From contig QYQI01000111.1 of assembly GCA_007280825.1 (NCBI GenBank), forward strand, positions 1 to 6,686: DNA of 6,686 nt, read 5' to 3'. The position numbers and the translations under genes were made by a program. The DNA comes from Ignavibacteriales bacterium (GTDB taxonomy: Bacteria > Bacteroidota > Ignavibacteria > Ignavibacteriales > Melioribacteraceae). Positions 1-6,498 of this stretch are shown here, piece after piece (the stretch's first letter is position 1; every line of letters begins with the position of its first letter). A model generated the notes under the pieces. The model saw only the letters and a program-made list of their open reading frames with translations, had not been told where the DNA came from and ran no database searches.

Positions 1-1458
1 TCAGTAGAAACACTCACAGCAATAAATCAACGTCTTAACTCTCTTGATAAACTTGTAGAGAAAATTGAACTGGCAATTTCTGATGATCCGCCTCTTGCAA
101 TTTCAGATGGGGGTGTTATTCGTAACGGTTTTAGTCCTGAGCTGGATGAATTAAGAGGACTTTCTACAAATGCAAAAGATTGGATTGCAACTCTTCAAAA
201 AACGGAACGCGAACGGACGAAGATCTCTTCGCTCAAAGTCAGTTACAATAAAGTATTCGGTTATTATATTGAGATTAGCAATGCTAACAAGGATAAAGTT
301 CCGGAGAACTACATCCGCAAACAAACTTTAGTTAATAACGAAAGATTTATTACTCCTGAACTAAAAGAGTATGAAGATAAAATTCTGAATGCAGAAGAAA
401 ACATTGCTAATCTTGAATATCAACTTTTCGATCAAGTTAGATTAGATGTGGCTTCGGAGACAGAAGCAGTTCAAGAAAATGCTAAATTAATTGCGATGCT
501 TGATTGTTATCAATCATTTGCGGAATGTGCCGACGAATATAAATATGTCCGTCCGCAGCTTGATGAATCCGATTCACTTGATATCGTAGATGGCCGTCAT
601 CCGGTTGTTGAAAGAATTTTACCGCCGGGAGAAAAATTTACTCCAAACAGTTCTAAACTTTCTTCATCAGACGAGCAGATAATTATTCTTACCGGACCGA
701 ATATGGCAGGTAAATCAGTTTATCTCCGTCAAGTCGGATTGATAGTATTGATGGGGCAGATTGGTTCTTTTGTTTCCGCAACATCTGCAAAGATCGGTTT
801 AGTTGATAGAATTTTTACGCGTGTTGGAGCGAGCGATAACATATCAGCAGGCGAATCAACTTTTCTTGTAGAAATGCAGGAAGCTGCAAATATTTTGAAC
901 AATGCAACTAGTAAAAGTTTAATTCTATTAGATGAAATCGGGCGCGGAACAAGTACATTTGATGGAATATCAATCGCATGGGCAATAACAGAATATTTAC
1001 ATGAGAATCCGAATCTTACTGCAAAGACTTTGTTCGCTACTCACTATCACGAGTTAAATGAAATGGCAACCTTATTCCCGCGTATCAAGAATTTTAAGGT
1101 TGAAGTCCGTGAGTACGGTGATAAAGTAATTTTCTTACACAAAGTTTCTTCCGGAGGTGCCGATCATAGTTATGGGATTCAAGTTGGACAAATGGCGGGC
1201 TTGCCTCTGTTTGTTACTAACCGTGCTAAAGAAATTCTTGCTAATTTAGAGAGTAAAGAATTAACTCCTTATGAAATGAAGAAAGCAAAACTTGCAAAGC
1301 TTAAAGGAACTGATGATTTTCAGATTAGTCTGTTTGAAATGAAGGACGATGAATTAAGAAAACAAATTTCTGATATTTCGATAAACAGTTTAACTCCGCT
1401 TGAAGCGCTAAATAAACTAAGTGAACTGAAGAAGAAGATTGATGAGAAGAAAAATTAA
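1..1458 (+). CDS. mutS: DNA mismatch repair protein MutS, C-terminal part (5' end outside window)
   Basis: The frame is open from base 1 and encodes 485 residues, a little over half of a usual MutS of about 850-900 residues. MutS recognises mismatches as a dimer and uses ATP to license repair through MutL. The first ~150 codons match the lever/clamp region (conserved GGVI near 112-123, then a KVSYNKVFGYYIEIS-like stretch and TPELKEYEDKI). The ATPase domain follows: GRHPVVE, Walker A GPNMAGKS at 694-717, signature-type TRVGASDNISAGESTF, Walker B LILLDEIGRGTST around 919-957, and the FATHYHEL switch around 1033-1056. The tail carries the usual LTPLEALNKL helix motif near the end. All ATPase residues look intact, so the gene should be functional. 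A GTG at 448 lies inside the conserved frame and is not the start. The stop lies inside the upstream candidate starts of the next gene, so the two may be co-transcribed. Confidence 0.97.
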   Translation, partial: SVETLTAINQRLNSLDKLVEKIELAISDDPPLAISDGGVIRNGFSPELDELRGLSTNAKDWIATLQKTERERTKISSLKVSYNKVFGYYIEISNANKDKVPENYIRKQTLVNNERFITPELKEYEDKILNAEENIANLEYQLFDQVRLDVASETEAVQENAKLIAMLDCYQSFAECADEYKYVRPQLDESDSLDIVDGRHPVVERILPPGEKFTPNSSKLSSSDEQIIILTGPNMAGKSVYLRQVGLIVLMGQIGSFVSATSAKIGLVDRIFTRVGASDNISAGESTFLVEMQEAANILNNATSKSLILLDEIGRGTSTFDGISIAWAITEYLHENPNLTAKTLFATHYHELNEMATLFPRIKNFKVEVREYGDKVIFLHKVSSGGADHSYGIQVGQMAGLPLFVTNRAKEILANLESKELTPYEMKKAKLAKLKGTDDFQISLFEMKDDELRKQISDISINSLTPLEALNKLSELKKKIDEKKN

Positions 1459-1467
1459 AATCAATAG

Positions 1468-1540
1468 CACACAGATGACGCAGATGGAACTGATTAACAC
1501 AGATAAATCAGCGAGAATCCGCATCGTCAGCGTTTTATTC
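1468..1540 (+). repeat. Dispersed-type intergenic repeat running into the lipoprotein signal peptide
   Basis: The stretch carries ACACAGAT twice (1469-1476 and 1497-1504) and ATCAGCG/GTCAGCG (1507-1513 and 1526-1532), with GATGACGCAGAT and AGAATCCGCATCGTCAGCG between them. From memory this closely resembles an interspersed repeat common between genes in Bacteroidota and Ignavibacteria. Only one copy lies in this window, so the repeat status rests on recognition rather than on an internal comparison. Its right end falls inside the hydrophobic core of the downstream signal peptide. Confidence 0.6.
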
Positions 1541-2125
1541 TTAACTTTATTATTGACCGGTTGCGGGAAAAAATTTACACCCGAACAGAAAACATATATT
1601 ACCAAGATTGAAAAATACCGCACCGAGAAAAATGAAGAAATGAAAAACGATCCATCTTCACCATTTAATAAAAAAGGAAAAGTTGAATTCCACGATTTGA
1701 ATTACTTTGAGGTTGATCCTTCGTTCGTCTTCAAAAGTATGCTTTATGAATATGAACCGAAAGACACAGTTACAATTTACGGGACTAAAGGTGAGCCAAG
1801 AAAAGCAGTTCGATACGGTTATGTTGTGATTACTTATCAAAACAAACAGTACAACATAAATGTTTATCAAGGAACCACAGCAAGCGGTGAAACTTATTAT
1901 TCAATTTGGTTTACAGATAAAACCACGAACAATGAATCATACGGCGTTGGACGTTATATTGATTTTGAAAAAGTTGATGACCCGAACAATGAATATGAAA
2001 TTGATTTTAACTTAGCATACAATCCGTATTGCGCTTACAGTCCGGATTATTCATGCGCAATTCCTACAAAAGAAGATTTCATACCGTTCGCAATTAATGC
2101 GGGTGAGAAAAAATTTCACGACTAA
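1484..2125 (+). CDS. DUF1684-family lipoprotein
   Basis: Seen: with the ATG at 1484 the product has 213 residues, a positively charged start (K8, R11, R13), a hydrophobic core and a lipobox LLTGC with the lipidated Cys at residue 27. It should therefore be exported and membrane-anchored. The mature part matches the DUF1684 pattern: TDKTTNNESYGVGRYIDF at about 144-161, DFNLAYNPYCAYS at about 174-186 with a second Cys (191) in the next segment, and AGEK at 206-209. The family's biochemical function is not established and I assign none. The usual CPLPP-like segment reads CAIPT here. Alternative in-frame starts are ATG 1475, ATG 1442 and TTG 1439; the last two overlap mutS by about 17-20 bases and give an unusually long n-region. 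No start codon lies between the repeat (to ~1540) and the lipobox except one too close to the Cys, so translation must begin in or before the repeat. The next gene follows after 14 bases. Confidence 0.85.
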   Translation: MELINTDKSARIRIVSVLFLTLLLTGCGKKFTPEQKTYITKIEKYRTEKNEEMKNDPSSPFNKKGKVEFHDLNYFEVDPSFVFKSMLYEYEPKDTVTIYGTKGEPRKAVRYGYVVITYQNKQYNINVYQGTTASGETYYSIWFTDKTTNNESYGVGRYIDFEKVDDPNNEYEIDFNLAYNPYCAYSPDYSCAIPTKEDFIPFAINAGEKKFHD

Positions 2126-2129
2126 TTAC

Positions 2130-2133
2130 GGAG
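2130..2133 (+). promoter_or_regulatory. Ribosome binding site for aroF (GGAG)
   Basis: GGAG lies six bases before the TTG at 2140. It supports that non-ATG start, as does the N-terminus VVILEKNATDSQ, which resembles the normal start of the family's regulatory domain. Confidence 0.7.
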
Positions 2134-2139
2134 TTTAAC

Positions 2140-3153
2140 TTGGTTGTAATTTTAGAAAAAAATGCGACAGATTCTCAGATAGAAAATGTAATCAAACACC
2201 TTGAAGGATTTGGATTTCAGATTCACAAATCCATCGGTGCCGAGAGAACGATAATCGGTGCAATTGGCGTTAAACCAAACTTCGATACACGCAACATCAG
2301 CATCCTTGACGGAGTTGATGAAGTCTACCGAGTAACTACACCTTACAAACTTTCAAGCAGAAGTTTTCACGAAGCTAACACAGTTATAAAGATAAAAGAT
2401 GTTGAGCTAGGTGGAAATCAAATTGTAATGATTGCAGGTCCGTGCTCAATTGAAAATGAAGATCAAATTTTCCGTTTGGCAAAAGTTGTTGCAAAATCCG
2501 GTGCAAAGATTTTAAGAGGTGGTGCTTTCAAACCGCGCACATCTCCTTATTCATTTCAAGGTCTTGGTGAAGAAGGATTAAAATTAATCCGCGGCGCTGC
2601 TGATGAAAATAAATTGCTCGTTGTAACAGAAGTAATGCAGATCGAACAGATAGAATTAATTGACAGATATACCGATATCTTTCAGCTTGGCGCACGCAAC
2701 ATGCAGAATTTTTCTTTGCTGAAAGAATTAGGTAAGACAACAAAACCGGTAATGGTTAAACGCGGTATTGCCGCAACCATTGAAGAATGGCTGATGTCTG
2801 CAGAATATATTTTGAACGGCGGTAACAAAAATGTTTTCTTATGCGAACGCGGAATTAGAACGTTTGAGAATTATACACGCAATACATTCGATCTATCGGC
2901 TATTCCGGTCGTACATAAAAAAAGTCATTTGCCAATCATCGCTGATCCTTCGCACGCAACTGGATTGCGCGATCAAGTTCCGCCGATGGCCCGCGCCGCA
3001 GTTGCTGCCGGAGCCGATGGAATTATGATCGAGATCCACGACGATCCCGAAAACGCTTTATCAGACGGTCCTCAAGCGCTTCTTCCCAACACTTATCTAA
3101 AATTGATGGAAGAGTTACGATTGATCGCTCAAGCAATTGGAAGGAAACTATAA
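2140..3153 (+). CDS. aroF: 3-deoxy-7-phosphoheptulonate (DAHP) synthase, type I-beta with N-terminal regulatory domain
   Basis: It catalyses condensation of phosphoenolpyruvate and erythrose 4-phosphate, the first step of the shikimate pathway, in the cytoplasm. The 337 residues have the layout of the Thermotoga maritima enzyme: a ferredoxin-like regulatory domain at about 1-65, a linker, then the TIM barrel. Visible motifs are AGPCSIE (99-105), RGGAFKPRTSPYSFQG (126-141), GARNMQN (184-190), VMVKRG (204-209), CERGIRTFE (235-243) and DPSHATG (269-275). Cys102, His272, Glu298 and Asp309 fall at the same numbers as the T. maritima metal ligands, so the site looks complete. The N-terminal domain in this subfamily mediates feedback inhibition by Tyr/Phe; that control here is inferred from the domain. 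Start is TTG. The stop touches the tyrA start directly, so the two are very probably translated from one mRNA. Confidence 0.96.
   Translation: MVVILEKNATDSQIENVIKHLEGFGFQIHKSIGAERTIIGAIGVKPNFDTRNISILDGVDEVYRVTTPYKLSSRSFHEANTVIKIKDVELGGNQIVMIAGPCSIENEDQIFRLAKVVAKSGAKILRGGAFKPRTSPYSFQGLGEEGLKLIRGAADENKLLVVTEVMQIEQIELIDRYTDIFQLGARNMQNFSLLKELGKTTKPVMVKRGIAATIEEWLMSAEYILNGGNKNVFLCERGIRTFENYTRNTFDLSAIPVVHKKSHLPIIADPSHATGLRDQVPPMARAAVAAGADGIMIEIHDDPENALSDGPQALLPNTYLKLMEELRLIAQAIGRKL
3141..3146 (+). promoter_or_regulatory. Ribosome binding site for tyrA (AAGGAA), inside the aroF 3' end
   Basis: AAGGAA sits in the last codons of aroF, about seven bases before the TTG start at 3154. It supports that start and suggests translational coupling of the two genes. 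Confidence 0.65.
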
Positions 3154-4236
3154 TTGGAAATCCGAAAGATTTCAATAATCGGATTAGGATTGATCGGCGG
3201 TTCTATTGCAAAGGCAATTAAAAATTTTTCTTCAACTCATTTCATCAGCGGGTTTGACAATCCGGATATTCTTGATAAAACTTTCGAACAAAAAGTTATT
3301 GATAAAAAACTTTCATCATTTGAAGAAAGTCTTGATGCAGATTTGATCTTTATTTGTCTTCCTGTTGATGCATCAATAAATGTTTTTGAAAAACTCTCAG
3401 AAAAAATTAATTCAAATCAAATTATTACCGATGTGTGCGGAGTGAAATCCGTCTTCCAAGAAATTTGGGATAAGAAAGAACGGAAAGGATTTTACATCGG
3501 CGGACATCCGATGACCGGAAAAGAAAAAGGCGGATTTGAAAATTCCGATCCTCTTCTTTTTGAAAACTGCGTTTACATTCTTAACGAATCGGCAAAAGAA
3601 TTTCCGGTGATTGATTCATTCACAGAAATAATTCATCAGCTTGGTGCCAAAATTACTTTTCTAAATCCCAAAGTGCACGATATAATTGTTGCATCCGTTA
3701 GCCATCTTCCACAATTGCTTTCTGTTTCGCTTATTAACTCGGCGGGACTTAAAGGAAGCGATATAAATTTTTTCGATTATGCGGCGGGCGGATTTAGAGA
3801 TATGACTCGTATTGCTTCAAGCGAATTCAATGTTTGGGAACCCGTTCTCCGTGAGAACCGAAAAAATATTATTCAAGCGATTGATAATTTTATTTTTGAT
3901 TTAGAGCAGATGAAGAAATCAATTTCTAATGAAGATTATAAAAAGCTGGCCGATAAATTTGAAAGTGCAAGAGTAAAGCGAGATGAAATTCCGAAATCCA
4001 ATAAAGGATTTATAAACCAGATCTACGATGTTTTTGTTTTTGTTAAAGATGAACCCGGAGTGATAAGCAAAATTTCAACTGCGCTATTTGAAAACAAGAT
4101 CAATATCAAAGACATCGAGCTTCTGAAAATACGTGAAGGTTCCGGCGGTACTTTTAGAATTGCTTTCGAAAGTGAAAGTGATGCTGAAAGAGCAAAAAAA
4201 GTAATTGAGAAGATTGGGTTTTCTACAAAAAATTAA
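3154..4236 (+). CDS. tyrA: Prephenate dehydrogenase with C-terminal ACT domain
   Basis: It oxidatively decarboxylates prephenate to 4-hydroxyphenylpyruvate, the committed step to tyrosine. The 360 residues show a Rossmann NAD-binding start GLGLIGGS (10-17), an acidic residue at the end of the second strand (D35 in GFDNP) that favours NAD over NADP, the catalytic-region motif GGHPMTGKEKGG (116-127, His118), SHLPQ (183-187) and GGFRDMTRIA (212-221) in the helical dimerisation domain. An ACT domain at about 290-358 (VKDEPGVISKIS, then NIKDIELLKIREG) suggests allosteric control by an amino acid, probably tyrosine. The segment often reading DxGSxK is DVCGVK (93-98), a variant I have seen in this family. 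Start is TTG directly after the aroF stop. The last 40 codons are repeated in diverged form at 4700-4819. A palindromic element begins at the stop codon. Confidence 0.96.
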   Translation: MEIRKISIIGLGLIGGSIAKAIKNFSSTHFISGFDNPDILDKTFEQKVIDKKLSSFEESLDADLIFICLPVDASINVFEKLSEKINSNQIITDVCGVKSVFQEIWDKKERKGFYIGGHPMTGKEKGGFENSDPLLFENCVYILNESAKEFPVIDSFTEIIHQLGAKITFLNPKVHDIIVASVSHLPQLLSVSLINSAGLKGSDINFFDYAAGGFRDMTRIASSEFNVWEPVLRENRKNIIQAIDNFIFDLEQMKKSISNEDYKKLADKFESARVKRDEIPKSNKGFINQIYDVFVFVKDEPGVISKISTALFENKINIKDIELLKIREGSGGTFRIAFESESDAERAKKVIEKIGFSTKN

Positions 4237-4369
4237 TAGCCACGACTTTTAAGTCGTGGGTAAAATTTTTTAGAAGAATTATGGGCTTTAGCCCAAATCA
4301 GATTTTATATGTGGCTAAAGCCAATGATAGTGGGGCTTTATTCTCCACGACCTGAAGGTCGTGGCTATT
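4235..4369. repeat. Composite palindromic (REP/MITE-like) element
   Basis: The ~135 bp element has 12-bp terminal inverted repeats, AATAGCCACGAC at 4235-4246 and GTCGTGGCTATT at 4358-4369. Each end is itself a near-perfect hairpin: 4240-4259 has a 9-bp stem with loop TT, and 4345-4364 a 9-bp stem with loop GA. Two shorter palindromes lie inside, TGGGCTTTAGCCCA (4282-4295) and TGGCTAAAGCCA (4312-4323), and TAAAGCC 4316-4322 can also pair with GGCTTTA 4334-4340. It holds no open reading frame of note. The architecture fits a non-autonomous element, perhaps of the kind moved by IS200/RAYT-type tyrosine transposases; that mechanism is inference. Its left end overlaps the last bases of the tyrA stop codon. 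Confidence 0.75.
4240..4271 (+). terminator. Possible terminator of the aroF-tyrA transcript
   Basis: A 9-bp hairpin (4240-4259, loop TT) stands three bases after the tyrA stop and is followed, after a short A-rich spacer, by six T (4266-4271). The spacer makes it a non-ideal intrinsic terminator, and the hairpin also belongs to the palindromic element. Confidence 0.4.
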
Positions 4370-4399
4370 TTATTATCAATATTTCTTTACTTGAGTTAT

Positions 4400-4630
4400 T
4401 CAATTTTTTCCCGGTTCGGAAAGTGAGCTATGAAGTTCGTCGATAATTTGTTTTGAATCTGAAGGCACCAGTTTACCCGTAGCATAAAGAGTTCTAGATT
4501 CTCTCACTTCTGTTGCTATCTCTTTCCTTTTCTCTTCTATTGTTTGTTTCTTAAGAATTTCAATCAGCATTTCTTTATCGGCGAGTGATAACTGTCTGGC
4601 ACTGTCTAATGCCTGATCTAAGTTTATCAT
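4400..4630 (-). CDS. Small antitoxin-like protein, apparently without a partner toxin
   Basis: The 76-residue product is charged and predicted helical: a start MINLDQALDSARQLSLADKE, then EMLIEILKKQTIEEKRKEIATE, and a tail GKLVPSDSKQIIDELHSSL. This layout (an N-terminal helix with LxxADKEMLIEIL, an RRKEIA-like helix, then GKLxPxxxxxxIxELxxSL) resembles a family of small proteins usually encoded just before a RelE/ParE-type toxin and treated as its antitoxin. The assignment is from remembered pattern and is moderate. No toxin frame follows: the region downstream on this strand is the palindromic element and tyrA. None precedes it either. A good AAAGGAA ribosome binding site sits about six bases before the ATG. 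It lies between the palindromic element and the tyrA remnant, which suggests it arrived with a mobile segment. Confidence 0.6.
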   Translation of the reverse strand: MINLDQALDSARQLSLADKEMLIEILKKQTIEEKRKEIATEVRESRTLYATGKLVPSDSKQIIDELHSSLSEPGKN

Positions 4631-4636
4631 TTTTAT

Positions 4637-4642
4637 TCCTTT
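4637..4642 (-). promoter_or_regulatory. Ribosome binding site of the antitoxin-like gene
   Basis: Read on the minus strand this is AAAGGA(A), about six bases before the ATG that begins at 4630. It is one of the clearer Shine-Dalgarno sequences in the window and supports translation of this short gene. Confidence 0.6.
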
Positions 4643-4655
4643 CTTTTAACTGATG

Positions 4656-4663
4656 CAAATATA
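4656..4663 (-). promoter_or_regulatory. Candidate Bacteroidota-type -7 promoter box (TATATTTG)
   Basis: The minus strand reads TATATTTG, matching the TAnnTTTG consensus of the Bacteroidota -7 element, about 25 bases before the ATG of the antitoxin-like gene. A TTTG further upstream could be a -33 element, but the spacing (about 25 bases) is longer than usual, so the promoter is tentative. Confidence 0.4.
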
Positions 4664-4696
4664 ACTTTTTATGGCAAAAAATGTTAGGACAAATAA

Positions 4697-4819
4697 ATTG
4701 AGCTTCTGAAAATCCGTGAGGGTTCCGGCGGAACATTCCGTATTGCTTTTGAAAGTGAAGGTGATGCTGAGAGAGCAAAGAAAGTAATTGAAGAGATTGG
4801 ATTTTCTACAAAGGTTTAA
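4697..4819 (+). pseudogene. Remnant of a second tyrA 3' end (last 40 codons)
   Basis: The frame reads IELLKIREGSGGTFRIAFES and on to a TAA, lining up without gaps with the last codons of tyrA. From 4700 to 4819 versus 4117 to 4236, 103 of 120 bases agree by hand alignment and 36 of 39 residues are identical. Twelve codons differ only synonymously and three change a residue (Ser to Gly, Lys to Glu, Asn to Val). An in-frame TAA stands just before it at 4694-4696 and no start or ribosome binding site is visible, so it should not be translated. It is the end of the ACT domain only. The differences show that it evolved as part of a working tyrA before being cut off. Confidence 0.88.
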
Positions 4820-4820
4820 C

Positions 4821-4918
4821 TGTCATTGCGAACTGATCCCGATTTATCGGGAGAAGTGAAGCAATCTGTCTGCCTTTTAGATTGCTTCATCCATACTACG
4901 TAGGGATTCGCAATGACA
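4821..4918. repeat. Palindromic dispersed repeat of the TGTCATTGCGA...TCGCAATGACA type
   Basis: Terminal 12-bp inverted repeats TGTCATTGCGAA (4821-4832) and TTCGCAATGACA (4907-4918) enclose an 11-bp stem, TGAAGCAATCT (4857-4867) with AGATTGCTTCA (4879-4889), and a small hairpin TCCCGAT-TT-ATCGGGA (4837-4852). I recognise the general form as an intergenic repeat found in many unrelated bacteria. It occupies the gap between the tyrA remnant and the convergent oxidoreductase gene, ending three bases from that gene's stop. Its hairpins could end transcription from either side, though no long T-run is present. Confidence 0.75.
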
Positions 4919-4921
4919 AGT

Positions 4922-6484
4922 TCACGATTTGCTTAAAACAAATTTTAGCACAGCATCAGCACTTCTCTCACCATCAATCGCTGCGGAAACAATTCCACCG
5001 GCATAACCGGCACCTTCTCCGCACGGGAATAATCCTTCAACTTCAACATGCATGAGCGTTTCGCTATCACGTGGAATTCTTATCGGCGAGCTAGTCCGTG
5101 TTTCAGCAGCAAGTATTTGCGCTTCTTCTGTGAAATATCCTATCATCTTTTTGTCGAAGATTAGTAAACTCTTTTTAATTCCTTCAACAATTTGCTTCGG
5201 AAGAATTTCATGAAGCGGCGAACTGATTGTTCCCGGAATGTATGATGAATTTGGAAGTGTCGCCGAAACTTTATTATTTACGAAATCTGTTATCCTCTGA
5301 GATGGTGCGCGTTGAGTTTTTCCTCCGGCTTCAAATGCAATTCTTTCAACTTCTTTTTGGAATTCTAATCCGGCAAATACTCCAAATGATTTATATCGCT
5401 TCCAATCTTTTTCATCAACCGAAACTACTAATCCAGAATTAGCAAACGGAGAATCTCTGCGGGAGACACTCATTCCGTTAAGAACAAGTTCTTCTGATGT
5501 TGTTGATGCCGGAATTATTATTCCACCCGGACACATACAGAAAGAATAAACTCCTCTGTCATCAACTTGACAAGCTAAGTTGTAACTTGAAGCCGGCAAA
5601 TTAGGATTCCTTTCTTTTGAGTGATACTGAATTTCATCAATAAGTTTTTGCGGATGTTCAATACGCACTCCCATCGCAAAAGGTTTTGCTTCAAGTTTGA
5701 TTTTATGTTTGTCCAAGAGATAGTAAATGTCACGCGCAGAATGTCCGGTTGCAAGTATTACCGAATCACCAAGGAATTCTTTTTCGGCGTTGACTACTAA
5801 TCCTTTTAATTTCTTTTTATCAAGAATAAAATCAGTTACGCGTGAATCGAAATGAATTTCTCCGCCGGAATCTATAATTGTTTGGCGAATCGCTTGAACT
5901 ACTTTCGGAAGAATATTCGAACCGATATGCGGATGTGCATCAATTAATATTTCTTTCTGAGAACCATGCTGAACAAAAATGTTGAGTATTCTATTTACAT
6001 CGCCGCGTTTTGTCGAGCGAGTGTAAAGTTTTCCATCACTGTATGTTCCGGCACCGCCTTCACCAAAACAATAATTAGAATCGGGATTAACATTTCCAAA
6101 TTGCTGGATATCATGTAAATCTTTACGGCGGGATTGGACATCTTTCCCGCGTTCTAAAATTATTGGTTTAATTCCCAGCTCGATCAATCTTAGTGCGGCA
6201 AACATTCCGGCTGGACCCATTCCTACGATTAATACTTTTTTGTTCCCTTTTACAGACTTAAAATCTATTGGGGAATAAATGTCACTCGGCTTTTCATTCA
6301 GATAAACAATTGCTTTTGCTCTATAAATAGGATTTTTACTTCGTGCATCAACTGAGCGACGAATGACTTGGACTGCGGAGATTTCTTCAACATTTAGTTT
6401 TAATTCTTTTGCAGCAAGATTTTTTTGATATGAATAATCATTTACAAATTCAGGAGGAAGTACAAGTTCTATTTCTTTTTTCAT
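4922..6484 (-). CDS. FAD-dependent oxidoreductase, COG2509-type (substrate unknown)
   Basis: The 520-residue product is a two-domain FAD flavoprotein. Residues 1-80 form a small N-terminal domain typical of this family. The FAD-binding motif VLIVGMGPAGMFAALRL follows (84-100; GxGxxG at 88-93) with E111 at the ribose-binding position in ILERG. Further motifs are CFGEGGAGTYSDGKL (139-153), ATGHSARD (245-252), YSFCMCPGG (313-321) and the C-terminal FAD closure FPCGEGAGYAGGIVSAAIDG (486-505). The physiological substrate of this family is not known to me; an NAD(P)-linked reductase or dehydrogenase role is only a class-level guess. No signal peptide or membrane segment is seen, so it is cytoplasmic. 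The ribosome binding site is weak (AAAAAG a few bases before ATG). It is convergent with tyrA and lies 42 bases after the four-helix-bundle gene on the same strand, so it may share its transcript. Confidence 0.92.
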   Translation of the reverse strand: MKKEIELVLPPEFVNDYSYQKNLAAKELKLNVEEISAVQVIRRSVDARSKNPIYRAKAIVYLNEKPSDIYSPIDFKSVKGNKKVLIVGMGPAGMFAALRLIELGIKPIILERGKDVQSRRKDLHDIQQFGNVNPDSNYCFGEGGAGTYSDGKLYTRSTKRGDVNRILNIFVQHGSQKEILIDAHPHIGSNILPKVVQAIRQTIIDSGGEIHFDSRVTDFILDKKKLKGLVVNAEKEFLGDSVILATGHSARDIYYLLDKHKIKLEAKPFAMGVRIEHPQKLIDEIQYHSKERNPNLPASSYNLACQVDDRGVYSFCMCPGGIIIPASTTSEELVLNGMSVSRRDSPFANSGLVVSVDEKDWKRYKSFGVFAGLEFQKEVERIAFEAGGKTQRAPSQRITDFVNNKVSATLPNSSYIPGTISSPLHEILPKQIVEGIKKSLLIFDKKMIGYFTEEAQILAAETRTSSPIRIPRDSETLMHVEVEGLFPCGEGAGYAGGIVSAAIDGERSADAVLKFVLSKS

Positions 6485-6498
6485 AATCTTTTTAATAA

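Noticed and set aside
448..1458. GTG at 448 as the start of a short MutS-like protein
   Set aside because: The same frame is open back to base 1 and encodes conserved MutS clamp/lever sequence, so the gene is cut by the window edge and does not start there.
1417..1870. Minus-strand open frames opposite the mutS end and the lipoprotein gene
   Set aside because: They are antisense to well-supported coding sequence with family motifs and have no recognisable product.
2528..3028. Alternative open frames inside aroF on both strands
   Set aside because: aroF is intact with all its motifs, and the overlapping frames show no independent coding signal.
4671..4709. Short ATG frame leading into the tyrA remnant
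   Set aside because: It is in a different frame from the remnant and stops after 12 codons, so it cannot express the ACT fragment.
4575..4778. 67-codon open frame on the minus strand upstream of the antitoxin-like gene, considered as a partner toxin
   Set aside because: It overlaps the antitoxin start in another frame, runs antisense through the tyrA remnant, and shows no toxin-like motif.
4235..4918. Palindromic elements considered as a CRISPR array or tRNA genes
   Set aside because: There are no regularly spaced identical repeats with unique spacers, and the hairpins do not assemble into a cloverleaf.
5227..5442. Plus-strand open frame inside the oxidoreductase gene
   Set aside because: It is antisense to a conserved part of the flavoprotein and resembles nothing I know.
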